Shown here piece by piece: positions 26,696-36,612 of a stretch of 64,000 nucleotides of DNA. Both the position numbers and the translations under genes were made by a program. Origin of the DNA: Deltaproteobacteria bacterium (lineage in GTDB: Bacteria; Desulfobacterota; Desulfobulbia; Desulfobulbales; SURF-16); the NCBI GenBank assembly GCA_016219175.1, contig JACRCD010000044.1:56885-120884 (forward strand), written 5' to 3'. Under the pieces are notes generated by a model that was not told the DNA's origin, ran no database searches, and saw nothing but the letters and a program-made list of their open reading frames with translations. The number at the start of each line of letters is the position of its first letter. The stretch's first letter is position 1.

Positions 26696-27354
26696 ATCCT
26701 ATCCGCTACACGGAAAACTCCCAGGGCATGACCGGCAAGGGCGGCTTTCTCACCGCCAGGGCGGCGGGGCTTGTCCTGTGTGATGACTGCCACAAGCTTA
26801 TGCCATGTCAAAACCAGGCGGGACAGCGGGTTTCCTTCTGCCCGCGCTGCGGGGCAAGCGTGCATATGCGCAAACCGCAAAGTCTCAGCCGCACCTGGGC
26901 CCTGGTGATAACCGCCGTTATTCTTTCGCTTCCGGCCAACATGCTGCCGATCATGCAGGTGGATCGTCTCGGGGCTTCCGACTATTCCACCATCATGGAC
27001 GGTATCATTTATTTTTTTGAGGAAGGTTCCTATGGTATCGGCATCATCATCCTGACCGCCAGCGTGCTGGTGCCCTGTTTTAAGATTTTCGGCATTATGC
27101 TGATCCTGCTGTCGATCCATTACAAATGGAAAAGCTGGCTCAGGCATAAGACGTTGCTGTTTCGCATTATAGAATTTGTCGGGCGCTGGTCGATGCTTGA
27201 TATCTTCGTCATTGCCCTTCTGCAGGTGCTGGTGAGCTTCGGTTACCTGAGCTCCGTCGCCTCGGGGCCGGCCGCGACTTATTTCGCCGGTGTTGTGCTG
27301 TCAACCATGCTTGCCGCCGTTACTTTTGATCCCCGCCTGCTGTGGGACGCATAA
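26692..27354 (+). CDS. PqiA/LetA-type protein, second half
   Basis: A 220-residue inner-membrane protein with one PqiA domain. The zinc-ribbon has CDDC and CPRC, followed by four helices and the signature LPANMLPIMQV. It starts by ATGA overlap with the first half and ends 18 bp before letB. Together the two halves match the two domains of a single LetA chain, so they probably assemble as a heterodimer feeding the seven-domain MCE tunnel. Confidence 0.88.
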   Translation: MNPIRYTENSQGMTGKGGFLTARAAGLVLCDDCHKLMPCQNQAGQRVSFCPRCGASVHMRKPQSLSRTWALVITAVILSLPANMLPIMQVDRLGASDYSTIMDGIIYFFEEGSYGIGIIILTASVLVPCFKIFGIMLILLSIHYKWKSWLRHKTLLFRIIEFVGRWSMLDIFVIALLQVLVSFGYLSSVASGPAATYFAGVVLSTMLAAVTFDPRLLWDA

Positions 27355-27372
27355 TCATATTGAGGAAGAACC

Positions 27373-30075
27373 ATGCTGGCGCCTGATGTGAAGAAGAGAA
27401 GAGGAATTTCCCCGATCTGGATACTGCCCATTGTGGCCCTGCTGATCGGCGGCTGGCTGCTCTATAAGGCGATGCGGGAGGCGCCGGTGGAAATTGTCAT
27501 CCACTTTGACAGCGCCGAGGGGGTGACAGCGGGTAAGACGAAGGTGATGTATCTGGGAATTCCGGTGGGGGTTGTGCGAGATATCGTGGTGGACAGGGGA
27601 TTGCAGTCTGTTTCCCTGATTATTGATATGGACCGGCGGACGGAAGAAGGGTTGGTTGAGGACATGGCCTTCTGGATCGTCAGGCCGGAGGTGTCGGCCG
27701 GCAGGATAAGCGGCCTTGAGACACTGGTTTCCGGCAGCTATATAGAAACCCGCAAAGGGGTGAGCAAGGTTTCCTGCCGGGAGTTCATGGGGCTGCCCCA
27801 CGCCCCTGCCGTCCCCGCCAATGCGCGTGGTCTGCATTTCAAATTGCAGGCTGACGAACTGGGCTCCGTGCAGAGAGGAACAAGGATCTTTTTCAAGAAC
27901 ATAGAGGTGGGCGCGGTACAGGGCTATGCCCTCGAAGATGGCGAGAGGGTGACCATCGACGGTTATATCGAGCCGCAATATAAAGATCTGGTCAGAAAGG
28001 AAACCCGTTTCTGGAACAGCAGCGGCATTACCTTCAAGGGTGATCTGTCCGGATTTAAAATACATCTGGAAAGCATGGCCTCCCTCATATACGGAGGCAT
28101 CAGCCTCTATACCCCGGAAGAAAAAAAGGACAGTCCGGCCGCCGAAAACGGCCAGCTTTATGCCTTATACAAGGATTTTGATGAGGCTGACTACGGCATC
28201 AAGATGACCCTGCAGCTCCCGTCGGCCATGGGTTTGGCCTCGGGATCGTCCAAGGTGATGTTCCGCGGCTTTGAAATCGGTATCGTCAAGAATCTGACCT
28301 TTAATCAGGACGAGAAACACAGCGTCACCGCCCATATTCTCATGGACCCGAGCGCTGAGTTTGTTCTCAGAAAAGAGACGAAGTTCTGGGTTGTCAAACC
28401 GCAGCTGTCCGTCAATCGGGTGGGAAATCTTGAGACACTGGTAAAGGGCTCCTATATTTCCTTGCAGCCGGGCGGAGGCGAGACCTGCGACCGTTTCCAC
28501 GTGCACGAGCAGCCCAGTTACGATGAGATTCTGGAACCAGGCAAAAGGTTCACCCTGGTGACGGATAATTCCAGGTCCTTTTCTCTCGGCGCTCCGGTAT
28601 TGTACCGGAAACTGCAGGTGGGCGAGATCACGGGTTTTGACCTTGCTCCGGACGGCAACCGTGTGCTGGCGGTTATTTTCATCCGGGAAAAGTTTGCCCA
28701 TCTTGTCAGAAGCGATTCGGTTTTCTGGAAGGCCGGCGGGATCAAGGTCGAGGCCGGTCTGGACGGCATCAATGTGGAAACCGAGACGATTACCTCCATG
28801 ATTGCCGGCGGGGTGGCTTTTGCCAGCCGGGAGCTTGAACAGGGGGCTGATGCCTCCGCGGCAAAAGAAAATACGAGCTTTAAACTGTTCGAGAATTATA
28901 ATGAGGCGGCGGATGCTGTTACCTTTTTGAAACCCAAAGGGCTATCCTTACGAATTCGAACATCGAGCCTGAAATCCTTTGCCGCCGGCTCGCCCATCCT
29001 GTTTAAACAGATCGAGGTGGGGGAGATAACGGGATTTTCTCTTGATGAAAAGGGTCAGGATATCATTCTGGATGTTTTTATTGCGGAAAAGTATGCCCAT
29101 CTGCTTAAAAAGACGAGCAGGTTCTATAATGTGAGCGGCATCAGTGTGGAGGGCAGTCTTGCCGGCATCCGGCTGAGTACCGGCTCGCTCAAGAGCATTG
29201 TTGAGGGGGGGATCGCCTTTTATAATCCCGGCAAAGGGGGGCCGGCAGGGGAAAATGACCTCTTTGCCCTTTATGACGATTTCCAGGCGGCCGAGGATGC
29301 GGATAAAACAGAGCTGACTCTGCATTTTACCACGCCCGGCGGGCTGAAGAAAGGGATCGAAATCAGGTGCCAGGGAATAAAAATCGGCGAGGTGAAGACG
29401 GTTCACTACGGCCGCGACAGGCAGTCCGTTGTTGCCCAGGCCCTGGCCGACCGGGGCGCTGAGACCTTTTTCCGTCAGGATACGCGGGTCTGGCTGGTAA
29501 GCCCGGAATTTAATCTTTCCGGGGTTAGAAATCTGGATACGGTTATTTCCGGACCGTATATTGAGGTGATGCCCGGGAAAGGGGAGATAACAACAGAGCT
29601 TGCGGCAGCTGAGACCCCTCCCCTGACGAACGGGGCGCAGGGCGGGCTTGATATCGTGCTGGAAACCGCAACCCTCGGTTCCCTGAAAAGAAACTCACCG
29701 CTGTATTACCGCCAGGTCCCCGTGGGCTCCGTGACCGGGGTTGAGCTCTCTCCTTCGGCGCAGCAGGTGTGGGTGCATGTGTTCATAAAAAAACCGTATG
29801 ACGCCTTGATCCATGAGAATACCAGATTCTGGAATTCCAGCGGCATCAGGGTCGACGCCGGCCTTTTTTCCGGGCTGCGGGTCGATACGGAATCGGTTGA
29901 AGCAATCATGGCCGGGGGCATCAGTCTGGCAACCCCCGAGGGAAGCGGGATGGGCCCAGAGGCGGGACCAGGCCAACATTTTCTGCTGCGGGACAAAGCC
30001 GAGGAAGACTGGCTCACCTGGAACCCGGCCATCCCTCTGGAAAATGAAAGTAACATCGTGAAATATTATGAGTGA
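27373..30075 (+). CDS. letB: LetB/YebT-type protein with seven MCE domains
   Basis: A 900-residue protein with one N-terminal membrane helix (about 12-32) and seven successive MCE domains, each of about 115 residues. Each repeats a pattern like [26 protein letters not shown] or [13 protein letters not shown], then an ILD-type strand, then GSYIE or GGISL. E. coli LetB also has seven MCE domains and 879 residues, forming a stacked-ring tunnel from inner towards outer membrane for lipid movement; the match in count and length supports LetB over PqiB (three). It follows the split letA pair and overlaps the next kinase by 8 bp. Confidence 0.93.
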   Translation: MLAPDVKKRRGISPIWILPIVALLIGGWLLYKAMREAPVEIVIHFDSAEGVTAGKTKVMYLGIPVGVVRDIVVDRGLQSVSLIIDMDRRTEEGLVEDMAFWIVRPEVSAGRISGLETLVSGSYIETRKGVSKVSCREFMGLPHAPAVPANARGLHFKLQADELGSVQRGTRIFFKNIEVGAVQGYALEDGERVTIDGYIEPQYKDLVRKETRFWNSSGITFKGDLSGFKIHLESMASLIYGGISLYTPEEKKDSPAAENGQLYALYKDFDEADYGIKMTLQLPSAMGLASGSSKVMFRGFEIGIVKNLTFNQDEKHSVTAHILMDPSAEFVLRKETKFWVVKPQLSVNRVGNLETLVKGSYISLQPGGGETCDRFHVHEQPSYDEILEPGKRFTLVTDNSRSFSLGAPVLYRKLQVGEITGFDLAPDGNRVLAVIFIREKFAHLVRSDSVFWKAGGIKVEAGLDGINVETETITSMIAGGVAFASRELEQGADASAAKENTSFKLFENYNEAADAVTFLKPKGLSLRIRTSSLKSFAAGSPILFKQIEVGEITGFSLDEKGQDIILDVFIAEKYAHLLKKTSRFYNVSGISVEGSLAGIRLSTGSLKSIVEGGIAFYNPGKGGPAGENDLFALYDDFQAAEDADKTELTLHFTTPGGLKKGIEIRCQGIKIGEVKTVHYGRDRQSVVAQALADRGAETFFRQDTRVWLVSPEFNLSGVRNLDTVISGPYIEVMPGKGEITTELAAAETPPLTNGAQGGLDIVLETATLGSLKRNSPLYYRQVPVGSVTGVELSPSAQQVWVHVFIKKPYDALIHENTRFWNSSGIRVDAGLFSGLRVDTESVEAIMAGGISLATPEGSGMGPEAGPGQHFLLRDKAEEDWLTWNPAIPLENESNIVKYYE

Positions 30076-32821
30076 ACGACAGAAAATAATAGCCATCTTC
30101 AGCGCGACAATCGTTCTTCTCATCTCGCTGGTTTCCGGGGGCAGCATCTTTTTTCTCTATAAAACAGCCATCAGGGAGCAGGGCGTCAGACTGCTTGAAA
30201 TGGTCATAGACAGGGCGCATGTCATTGAAGCCCTCAGCAAGGAGCTGGAACATTCCTCAGCGGGCAATACGTCCAAATCCGTGGCTAAGGGGAAAGAGGA
30301 TCTGCTGCTGAAGCTCATGCAGCATGCCTCGGAAAAGCCTGCATATAATGAGCGCATGGCCTCTCTTTTTTCCGGTGCGGGGGAAAAGAGTCCGGAAACA
30401 CTGGAGTTCGTCATCGGCCGTCTGGTCGACGGCAAGGCTTTTTTCATCAACTCGCTCGGCAACGAGATGCAGCCCATGCCCTTTGACCGGGTGCGGTTTA
30501 AACCGATCGGCCTGGCCATGTCCGGGCAAACCGGGGTGAAGCAGATGCCTGATCATCTCGGCGTGCCCTCGCTGGTGGCCTATACCCATATCGAGGCAAC
30601 CAACTGGGGGCTTGCCGCTAAAATCTCCATTGTGGACCTGCGCTCCGCCTTTTTACGGGCGAGTCTCCTGTCCGTGGGCATTGCCCTGCTTCTCCTGCTG
30701 GCCGGGGTTGTCGTTCTCCTGGCCATTGTCAACCCGCTTGTCGCCAATCTGGAAAGCGCCAGGGATCAGGCCGCTGCCGCCAGTCGCGCCAAAAGTGAAT
30801 TTCTGGCCAATATCAGCCATGAGATCCGCACGCCGATGAACGGCATCATCGGCATGAGCGACCTTGCCCTGCAGACTGATCTCACTGTTGAGCAGCGCTC
30901 CTATCTCAAGACCGTGCAGAGCTCCGCCAAGAATCTGCTCGGACTGCTCAATGATGTCCTTGATTTTTCCAAGATCGAAGCGGGTCAGCTGGAAATGGAG
31001 ATTCTGCCTTTTGATCTGCGGGAAACCATCGAGACCTGTGTGCAGACATTCGCCGCCCAGGCCCACGATAAGAATGTGGAGCTCTTTACCCACCTGCCGG
31101 CTGAAATCGAGACGGACCTGGCCGGTGATCAGCTGCGTTTGAGCCAGATACTCTTTAATCTGGTGAGCAACGCCGTCAAATTTACCCCCTCCGGGGAGAT
31201 CGTCGTCCGGGTTGAACATGAGGAAGCGGTTGAGACCGGGGATGGGTCCATCCCCCTGCATTTTTCCGTTTCCGACACGGGCGCCGGCATCGCCCCCGGC
31301 AAACAGGAGATGATCTTTGACAGTTTCAGTCAGGCGGATAGTTCGGTGGCCCGTCTGCATGGGGGAACGGGGCTCGGACTTTCCATCGCCAAAAAACTCG
31401 TGGAAATGATGGGTGGCAGGATCTGGTTGGAAAGCACTCCCGAGGTCGGCAGCGTCTTTCATTTTACCGCCCGTTTCCGGCCAGGGGCGCCCGGCAAGCA
31501 ATCTGCGGCCTTCCTCAAGGACACTGCCGCATTTCCCGTGCTAGTGGTCGATGACAACGAGACAAACCGTTATATTCTCAAGGAAATTTTAAGGAGCTGG
31601 AATTTTCCCGTGTCCGAGGCGGCCTCGGCCGAGGAGGCGCGGCGGGAGGTGGACCGTGCCAACCGAACGTCCCACCCGTACAAACTCCTTATCCTTGATT
31701 ACCGCATGGGCGCCCTGAGCGGACTGGATCTGGCGGAACAGCTGTGCGAAAGCCCAGGCGAGTCCATGATGACCTTTATTATCCTTTCCTCCGCGGTGGA
31801 GCAAGGGGTTTCCCGGAGGTGCCAGGGCATCAATAAATGTTTTTTCCTCATGAAGCCTTTTAAAAAGGATGAGCTGGCGCGCTGCATCATGTCCGCCATG
31901 AATGGCGAACATGATGCCCGCCCCAGCGAGAAAAACGCTGACTTTGCCCGCCCTGGCCGGCTCGTTACCGTTCTGCTGGCGGAGGATCACCAGGTTAACA
32001 GGGATCTGGCCAGGATCATGCTCGAACAGAAAGGATACAAGGTGCGGGAGGCTGAAAATGGCCTTGATGCTCTTCGTTCCCTGGCGGACAGCAGGGTTGA
32101 CCTTGTGCTGATGGATGTGCAGATGCCGGTCATGGATGGTTTTGCGGCAACCAGGATTATCCGTCTCTGTGAGAACGGTCAGCCCGATGAGGTCTTGCGG
32201 CTTTTTCCGGTGCTTGGCGAACAAGGTTATGAAGGGCTGGCGCGGAAAATTTCAGCCGTCTGGAATGGCAGGCATCTGCCCATTGTGGCCATGACCGCGC
32301 ATGCCATGCAGAAGGATAGACAGCAATGCCTTGATATGGGCATGGATGGCTATCTTACCAAGCCTTTCAATGCCCCGGCCCTTTATCAGGTGATTGAAAG
32401 TTTGACCGGCAGCCCGGATCCCCAAGGCCAAGGGGGTAGTGCCGGAGAACTGCCGGAAATTTCAGCCGAGCAGGCTGCCACGGTGCTTGATGCCGTGCGC
32501 CATAAACTCAAGCAACAATACAATCTGCAACCGGAAAAGATCGGGGAAATTCTGAGGACTACGGTGAAAAGCCTGAAGAAGAATCTGGAAGAGGCGGAAC
32601 GGGCTGAAGTCCTTGGCGACCACAAGGCGCTCACTTACGCCGCCCACGGCATGAAGGGCATTCTTCTTAATTTTTCACTTGAGGAACAGGCCGCTTTGGC
32701 CAGCCGTCTTGAGCTTGCGGCCAGAGAGGAGACGCCGGCGCCTTTCAAGCAGATGCTTGCCGAGCTGCGCCGGAGTCTGGCCGGTTTTTTTGCGGAACAG
32801 GTTGCCGGAAAAGAAAAATAA
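30068..32821 (+). CDS. Hybrid sensor kinase coupled to the LetB operon
   Basis: A 917-residue HisKA-HATPase-REC-REC-Hpt kinase. Helices at about 7-30 and 199-222 flank a periplasmic sensor of roughly 165 residues with no family I recognise. HisKA has [10 protein letters not shown] with His251, and the ATPase keeps [13 protein letters not shown]1 is less typical (LILDYRM as the acceptor); REC2 is typical ([10 protein letters not shown]). The Hpt domain ends the chain ([10 protein letters not shown]). Its ATG lies 8 bp inside letB, so it is made with the lipid-transport proteins, which suggests it senses envelope lipid state. Confidence 0.92.
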   Translation: MSERQKIIAIFSATIVLLISLVSGGSIFFLYKTAIREQGVRLLEMVIDRAHVIEALSKELEHSSAGNTSKSVAKGKEDLLLKLMQHASEKPAYNERMASLFSGAGEKSPETLEFVIGRLVDGKAFFINSLGNEMQPMPFDRVRFKPIGLAMSGQTGVKQMPDHLGVPSLVAYTHIEATNWGLAAKISIVDLRSAFLRASLLSVGIALLLLLAGVVVLLAIVNPLVANLESARDQAAAASRAKSEFLANISHEIRTPMNGIIGMSDLALQTDLTVEQRSYLKTVQSSAKNLLGLLNDVLDFSKIEAGQLEMEILPFDLRETIETCVQTFAAQAHDKNVELFTHLPAEIETDLAGDQLRLSQILFNLVSNAVKFTPSGEIVVRVEHEEAVETGDGSIPLHFSVSDTGAGIAPGKQEMIFDSFSQADSSVARLHGGTGLGLSIAKKLVEMMGGRIWLESTPEVGSVFHFTARFRPGAPGKQSAAFLKDTAAFPVLVVDDNETNRYILKEILRSWNFPVSEAASAEEARREVDRANRTSHPYKLLILDYRMGALSGLDLAEQLCESPGESMMTFIILSSAVEQGVSRRCQGINKCFFLMKPFKKDELARCIMSAMNGEHDARPSEKNADFARPGRLVTVLLAEDHQVNRDLARIMLEQKGYKVREAENGLDALRSLADSRVDLVLMDVQMPVMDGFAATRIIRLCENGQPDEVLRLFPVLGEQGYEGLARKISAVWNGRHLPIVAMTAHAMQKDRQQCLDMGMDGYLTKPFNAPALYQVIESLTGSPDPQGQGGSAGELPEISAEQAATVLDAVRHKLKQQYNLQPEKIGEILRTTVKSLKKNLEEAERAEVLGDHKALTYAAHGMKGILLNFSLEEQAALASRLELAAREETPAPFKQMLAELRRSLAGFFAEQVAGKEK

Positions 32822-32927
32822 AGCTGACCGGAATATCATTTCAGAGGTTCTATCCAGGCTCCGTCTTCCGGCGGTCTATTCTGAAAAAAAAGCATGAAAA
32901 TCTGTCAAACCGGAATCGAGGAAAGCA

Positions 32928-35318
32928 ATGTTATTTTTGCCGCAATCAAAAGAATTTCATCATCTGCTTGACCAGATTTTTCGTATAGCCGGTAACGGCA
33001 TGCGGGTGATTGACAAGGACTTTACCGTCCTCAAGGTCAATGACGTTTTCGCCGCTTTAGCGGGATCAAGCAGAGAGGAGCTGGAAGGGAAGAAATGTTA
33101 TGAGGAATTCCCCGGCCCTGTCTGCCATACCGAACTTTGCCCCCTGGCCCTTCTGCGGGAAGGCAAGGAAAGTGTGGAATTCGTGGCTGGGAAAGTCCGC
33201 CCGGACGGCTCCACAATCACCTGCCGTCTGCGGGCCGCGCCCCTCAAAAACGAAGAAGGTGAGTTCCTCGGCATTCTTGAGGATTTTCATGATATCAGCG
33301 AAATGTTGCAGGCGGAGCAGACCCTGCGCATGGCCAAGGAGGTTGCGGAAGCGGCCAATGAAGCCAAAAGCGAGTTCATGGCCAATATGAGCCACGAAAT
33401 ACGCACCCCCTTGAATGGTATCATGGGGATGACCGAGCTGGTGCTGGGTACGGAACTCTCTTCCGACCAGCGGCGTTTTCTGGAAATGGTTAAAACCTCG
33501 GCGAACCGGTTACTGGATGTGGTCAACGAGGTGCTTGATTTTTCCAAGATTGAGGCCGGCTCCTTCGAAATTGAACATATACCGTTCAGTCTCGCCGATG
33601 TTGTCGGTAACTCCTTGAAGATGCTGGCCTTCAAGGCCCATGATAAAGGCTTGAAGCTCACCTACGAAATTGAACAGGACCTGTTTGACGGCTTTATCGG
33701 TGATCCGGGCCGTTTGCGGCAATTGCTCGTTAATCTGGTCAGCAACAGTATAAAATTTACCAGGGCGGGGGAGATTTCCGTCACCGTCAGGCAGACAAAA
33801 ACTCCGGGGCCATCCGGCGTTTTTACAGTGCAGAAGGGGCTCCGGGACATGGCCTTGCAATTCACGGTATCGGATACCGGCATCGGCATTGCGCCTGAGA
33901 TGCAGGAAAATATTTTCAAGGCCTTCAGTCAGGTGGACGGTTCCACGACACGCAGGTATGGCGGCGCCGGCCTCGGGCTGACCATCTGCGCCCAGCTGGT
34001 TAATATGATGGGTGGTGAGATATGGCTGGAAAGCGAGCAGGGCAAGGGGGCAACCTTCCATTTTATTCTGTTGCTGCAGACCCAGGCCCATCAGGTCCAG
34101 GCCTTCGAGCCTGTGCCGGTCAGCGAGCTGCAGCACCGGTCCTTTCTGGTGGTTGCCACCAATCCCTCCGGCCGTTTCGTCATCAAGGAAATGCTGAATG
34201 AATGGACAACAGGGGTGCAGATTGCCAATTCAGCGGATGATGCCCTCAAGATGTCCGAGGAGAATCCTTACGATATCATTATTCTCGATTCCCTGCCTTC
34301 CCACGACCATGTCTTCGATCTTGCCGAAAAACTGCGCAACATCAGCAAGTCGGCGAAATTGATCATGCTGACTTCCACGGGGCAGCGGGGGGACGCGCTG
34401 CGTTGCAAGGAAGTCGGCATATCCTCCTATCTCTTGAAGCCGGTAAGCAAAACAGAACTTCTGGAGGCCATACGCACGGTGCTGAGCAGGCAGGGGGCAG
34501 GCGATATGGATCTCCCGCTGGTGACCCGGCATTCGATCAGGGAAAATCAGCATACCCTCAATATCCTGCTGGCCGAGGATGAGGAGATCAACAGGGTGCT
34601 GGCTGTTGAGTTGATTCGCGCTGAAGGATGGCGGGTGACAACGGCGGAAAACGGCCGGCAGGTTCTGGCTGCCTTGAAGGATGATGCCTTCCATGTTGTT
34701 ATCATGGACATCCAGATGCCGGAAATGGATGGACTCGAGGCGGTCTCCCTCATCCGTAAAAGGGAGAAACAGACCGGCGAGCATATCCCGGTCATTGCCC
34801 TGACCGCTCATGCGCTGACCGTGGACCGGCAGAGATGTCTTGACGCCGGAATGGACGGTTATGCCGCCAAACCCATCGACATGAACTTGCTGAGAGGTGA
34901 GATTGAGCGGGTGCTTGGCAAGGATCTGAGCATGAAGACGGTGACCCTCACCCCGAGAAGAAAGGGTTCGGAATTTCTTGATTATGACGCCTTTCTCTAT
35001 GACAGCTGTAATGGCAAGGTTGAGCTGGCCAAGAAACTGCTCAGGCATCTGCTGCATGTCAGCGGCCCCCAGTGGCTGCGCGAGGCTGAAGCGGCCGTGC
35101 TGGCCCGGGACGAGGCGCGCATCAGGAAGGTCTGTCATTCCCTCAAGGGCACTGCCGCCACGGTGTGCGCCAATGCCTTTGCCGAGGCCGGCGCTCGTCT
35201 CGGCAAACTGGCCCGGGACGGGAAAATGGAGGAAACGCCAAAGGGTCTGGAGCAGCTCAAAAAAGAATTCAACCGGATTGTGGAATGGGCCAGGGCCAGC
35301 GAGCTTGATTTAATGTGA
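32928..35318 (+). CDS. PAS-hybrid kinase with a degenerate first receiver
   Basis: A 796-residue cytoplasmic kinase. The PAS domain (about 15-130) has a cysteine set Cys57, Cys66 and Cys71. HisKA has SHEIRTPLNG with His156, and the ATPase is complete (GGAGLGLTI). REC1 (about 400-520) has lost the acidic pair (VVATN in place of VDDN), though LDSLP keeps an Asp, so it is probably not phosphorylated. REC2 has LLAEDEE and MDIQMPEMDG and is complete. The Hpt domain has CHSLKGTAA. It lies 106 bp after the LetB-linked kinase on the same strand. Confidence 0.92.
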   Translation: MLFLPQSKEFHHLLDQIFRIAGNGMRVIDKDFTVLKVNDVFAALAGSSREELEGKKCYEEFPGPVCHTELCPLALLREGKESVEFVAGKVRPDGSTITCRLRAAPLKNEEGEFLGILEDFHDISEMLQAEQTLRMAKEVAEAANEAKSEFMANMSHEIRTPLNGIMGMTELVLGTELSSDQRRFLEMVKTSANRLLDVVNEVLDFSKIEAGSFEIEHIPFSLADVVGNSLKMLAFKAHDKGLKLTYEIEQDLFDGFIGDPGRLRQLLVNLVSNSIKFTRAGEISVTVRQTKTPGPSGVFTVQKGLRDMALQFTVSDTGIGIAPEMQENIFKAFSQVDGSTTRRYGGAGLGLTICAQLVNMMGGEIWLESEQGKGATFHFILLLQTQAHQVQAFEPVPVSELQHRSFLVVATNPSGRFVIKEMLNEWTTGVQIANSADDALKMSEENPYDIIILDSLPSHDHVFDLAEKLRNISKSAKLIMLTSTGQRGDALRCKEVGISSYLLKPVSKTELLEAIRTVLSRQGAGDMDLPLVTRHSIRENQHTLNILLAEDEEINRVLAVELIRAEGWRVTTAENGRQVLAALKDDAFHVVIMDIQMPEMDGLEAVSLIRKREKQTGEHIPVIALTAHALTVDRQRCLDAGMDGYAAKPIDMNLLRGEIERVLGKDLSMKTVTLTPRRKGSEFLDYDAFLYDSCNGKVELAKKLLRHLLHVSGPQWLREAEAAVLARDEARIRKVCHSLKGTAATVCANAFAEAGARLGKLARDGKMEETPKGLEQLKKEFNRIVEWARASELDLM

Positions 35319-35352
35319 CGGCAGGTAATAGCCTAGCCTTTTCTAGGAATCC

Positions 35353-36612
35353 ATGTTCAAATTTCTCCATACAGCCGACATACATCTCGATAGCCCGTTA
35401 AAGGGGCTTGAGTCCTATGAGGACGCCCCGGTGCAAGAGATACGCGGGGCCACGCGGCGGGCCTTTGACAATTTAATTGACTTTGCCATCGAAGAGAAGG
35501 TTGATTTCATCCTCATTGCCGGAGATTTGTATGATGGCGATTGGAAGGATTACAATACCGGCCTTTTTTTTATCAATCGCATGGGGCGGCTGCGGAGGGC
35601 TGGCATCAGGGTGTTCATCGTTTCAGGCAATCATGATGCGGCAAGTCAAACCACCAAGGCATTGCCGCTGCCGGATAATGTTCTCCTGTTTTCCGCAAAA
35701 AAGGCTGAAACGAAAGTGCTGGATGAACTCAGGGTAGCCGTTCACGGTCATAGCTATCCGAGCCGGGTTGTGAATGAAAATCTCGCTTTGCGCTATCCCG
35801 GCAAACATGCCGGTTATTTCAATATCGGCCTGCTGCACACGGCCCTGACCGGCCGGGAAGGACATGAGCCGTACGCGCCCTGTTCGGTGGATGACTTGCG
35901 TGCCTCCGGATACGACTATTGGGCCCTGGGTCATGTGCACCAACAGGAAATTGTGGCTCGGGATCCGTGGATCGTCTTCCCCGGCAATCTTCAGGGACGC
36001 CACATCAGGGAGGTTGGCGCCAAAGGGGCGACCCTGGTAACCGTTGCGGAAGGCAGGGTGACGGAGGTGGAGCAGCGGGAGTTCGATGTGCTGCGCTGGG
36101 CTCTGCGCCGGGTTGATGTGTCGGCCTGCGAGACGGTCGATGCTGTTTTCAGTCAGGTGCGACAGGCGATTGAGGGAGGGCAGGCGGCGGGTGACGGCAG
36201 ACCCCTGGCCTTGCGGTTGATCCTTGCCGGCACCCCTCCGGTGCATGGTGATCTTTTTGATCGGGCGGCCCAACTAATTGATGAGTTCCGGGCCGTGGCG
36301 GCCTCGGCAGGGGGGATGTGGCTGGAGAAAGTTCTCCTGCAGACCCGGCGGAGGACGGATCTGTCCGACATCGTCGGCCGGGATACAGCCTTGTCCGGTC
36401 TGCTTCATTCCCTGGCGGATCAACGGCTTGATATTGAAGGGCTCTTTGACCTGCTGCCGGAACTGTCGGCCTTGAAAAGTAAACTGCCACCTGAGCTCTT
36501 TGCCGGAGACGAACCTTTCCTGGCCGACACCCCAGGGCAGATGGAGTTTTTGCGGTCTGAGGTAAGAGAGCTGCTGGTGGCTCGGCTGCTCCGGCATGGA
36601 GGCCATGGATGA
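35353..36612 (+). CDS. YhaO/SbcD-like metallophosphoesterase
   Basis: A 419-residue calcineurin-like nuclease. All metal motifs are present: HTADIHLDSP, IAGDLYDG, VSGNHD, LLHTAL and LGHVHQQ. The closest known architecture is YhaO of the YhaO-YhaN pair, related to the SbcD/Mre11 exonuclease. It shares a 4-bp ATGA overlap with the SMC-like gene downstream, as Mre11/Rad50-type pairs often do. It probably works on DNA ends in repair or defence; substrate is inferred. Confidence 0.88.
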   Translation: MFKFLHTADIHLDSPLKGLESYEDAPVQEIRGATRRAFDNLIDFAIEEKVDFILIAGDLYDGDWKDYNTGLFFINRMGRLRRAGIRVFIVSGNHDAASQTTKALPLPDNVLLFSAKKAETKVLDELRVAVHGHSYPSRVVNENLALRYPGKHAGYFNIGLLHTALTGREGHEPYAPCSVDDLRASGYDYWALGHVHQQEIVARDPWIVFPGNLQGRHIREVGAKGATLVTVAEGRVTEVEQREFDVLRWALRRVDVSACETVDAVFSQVRQAIEGGQAAGDGRPLALRLILAGTPPVHGDLFDRAAQLIDEFRAVAASAGGMWLEKVLLQTRRRTDLSDIVGRDTALSGLLHSLADQRLDIEGLFDLLPELSALKSKLPPELFAGDEPFLADTPGQMEFLRSEVRELLVARLLRHGGHG

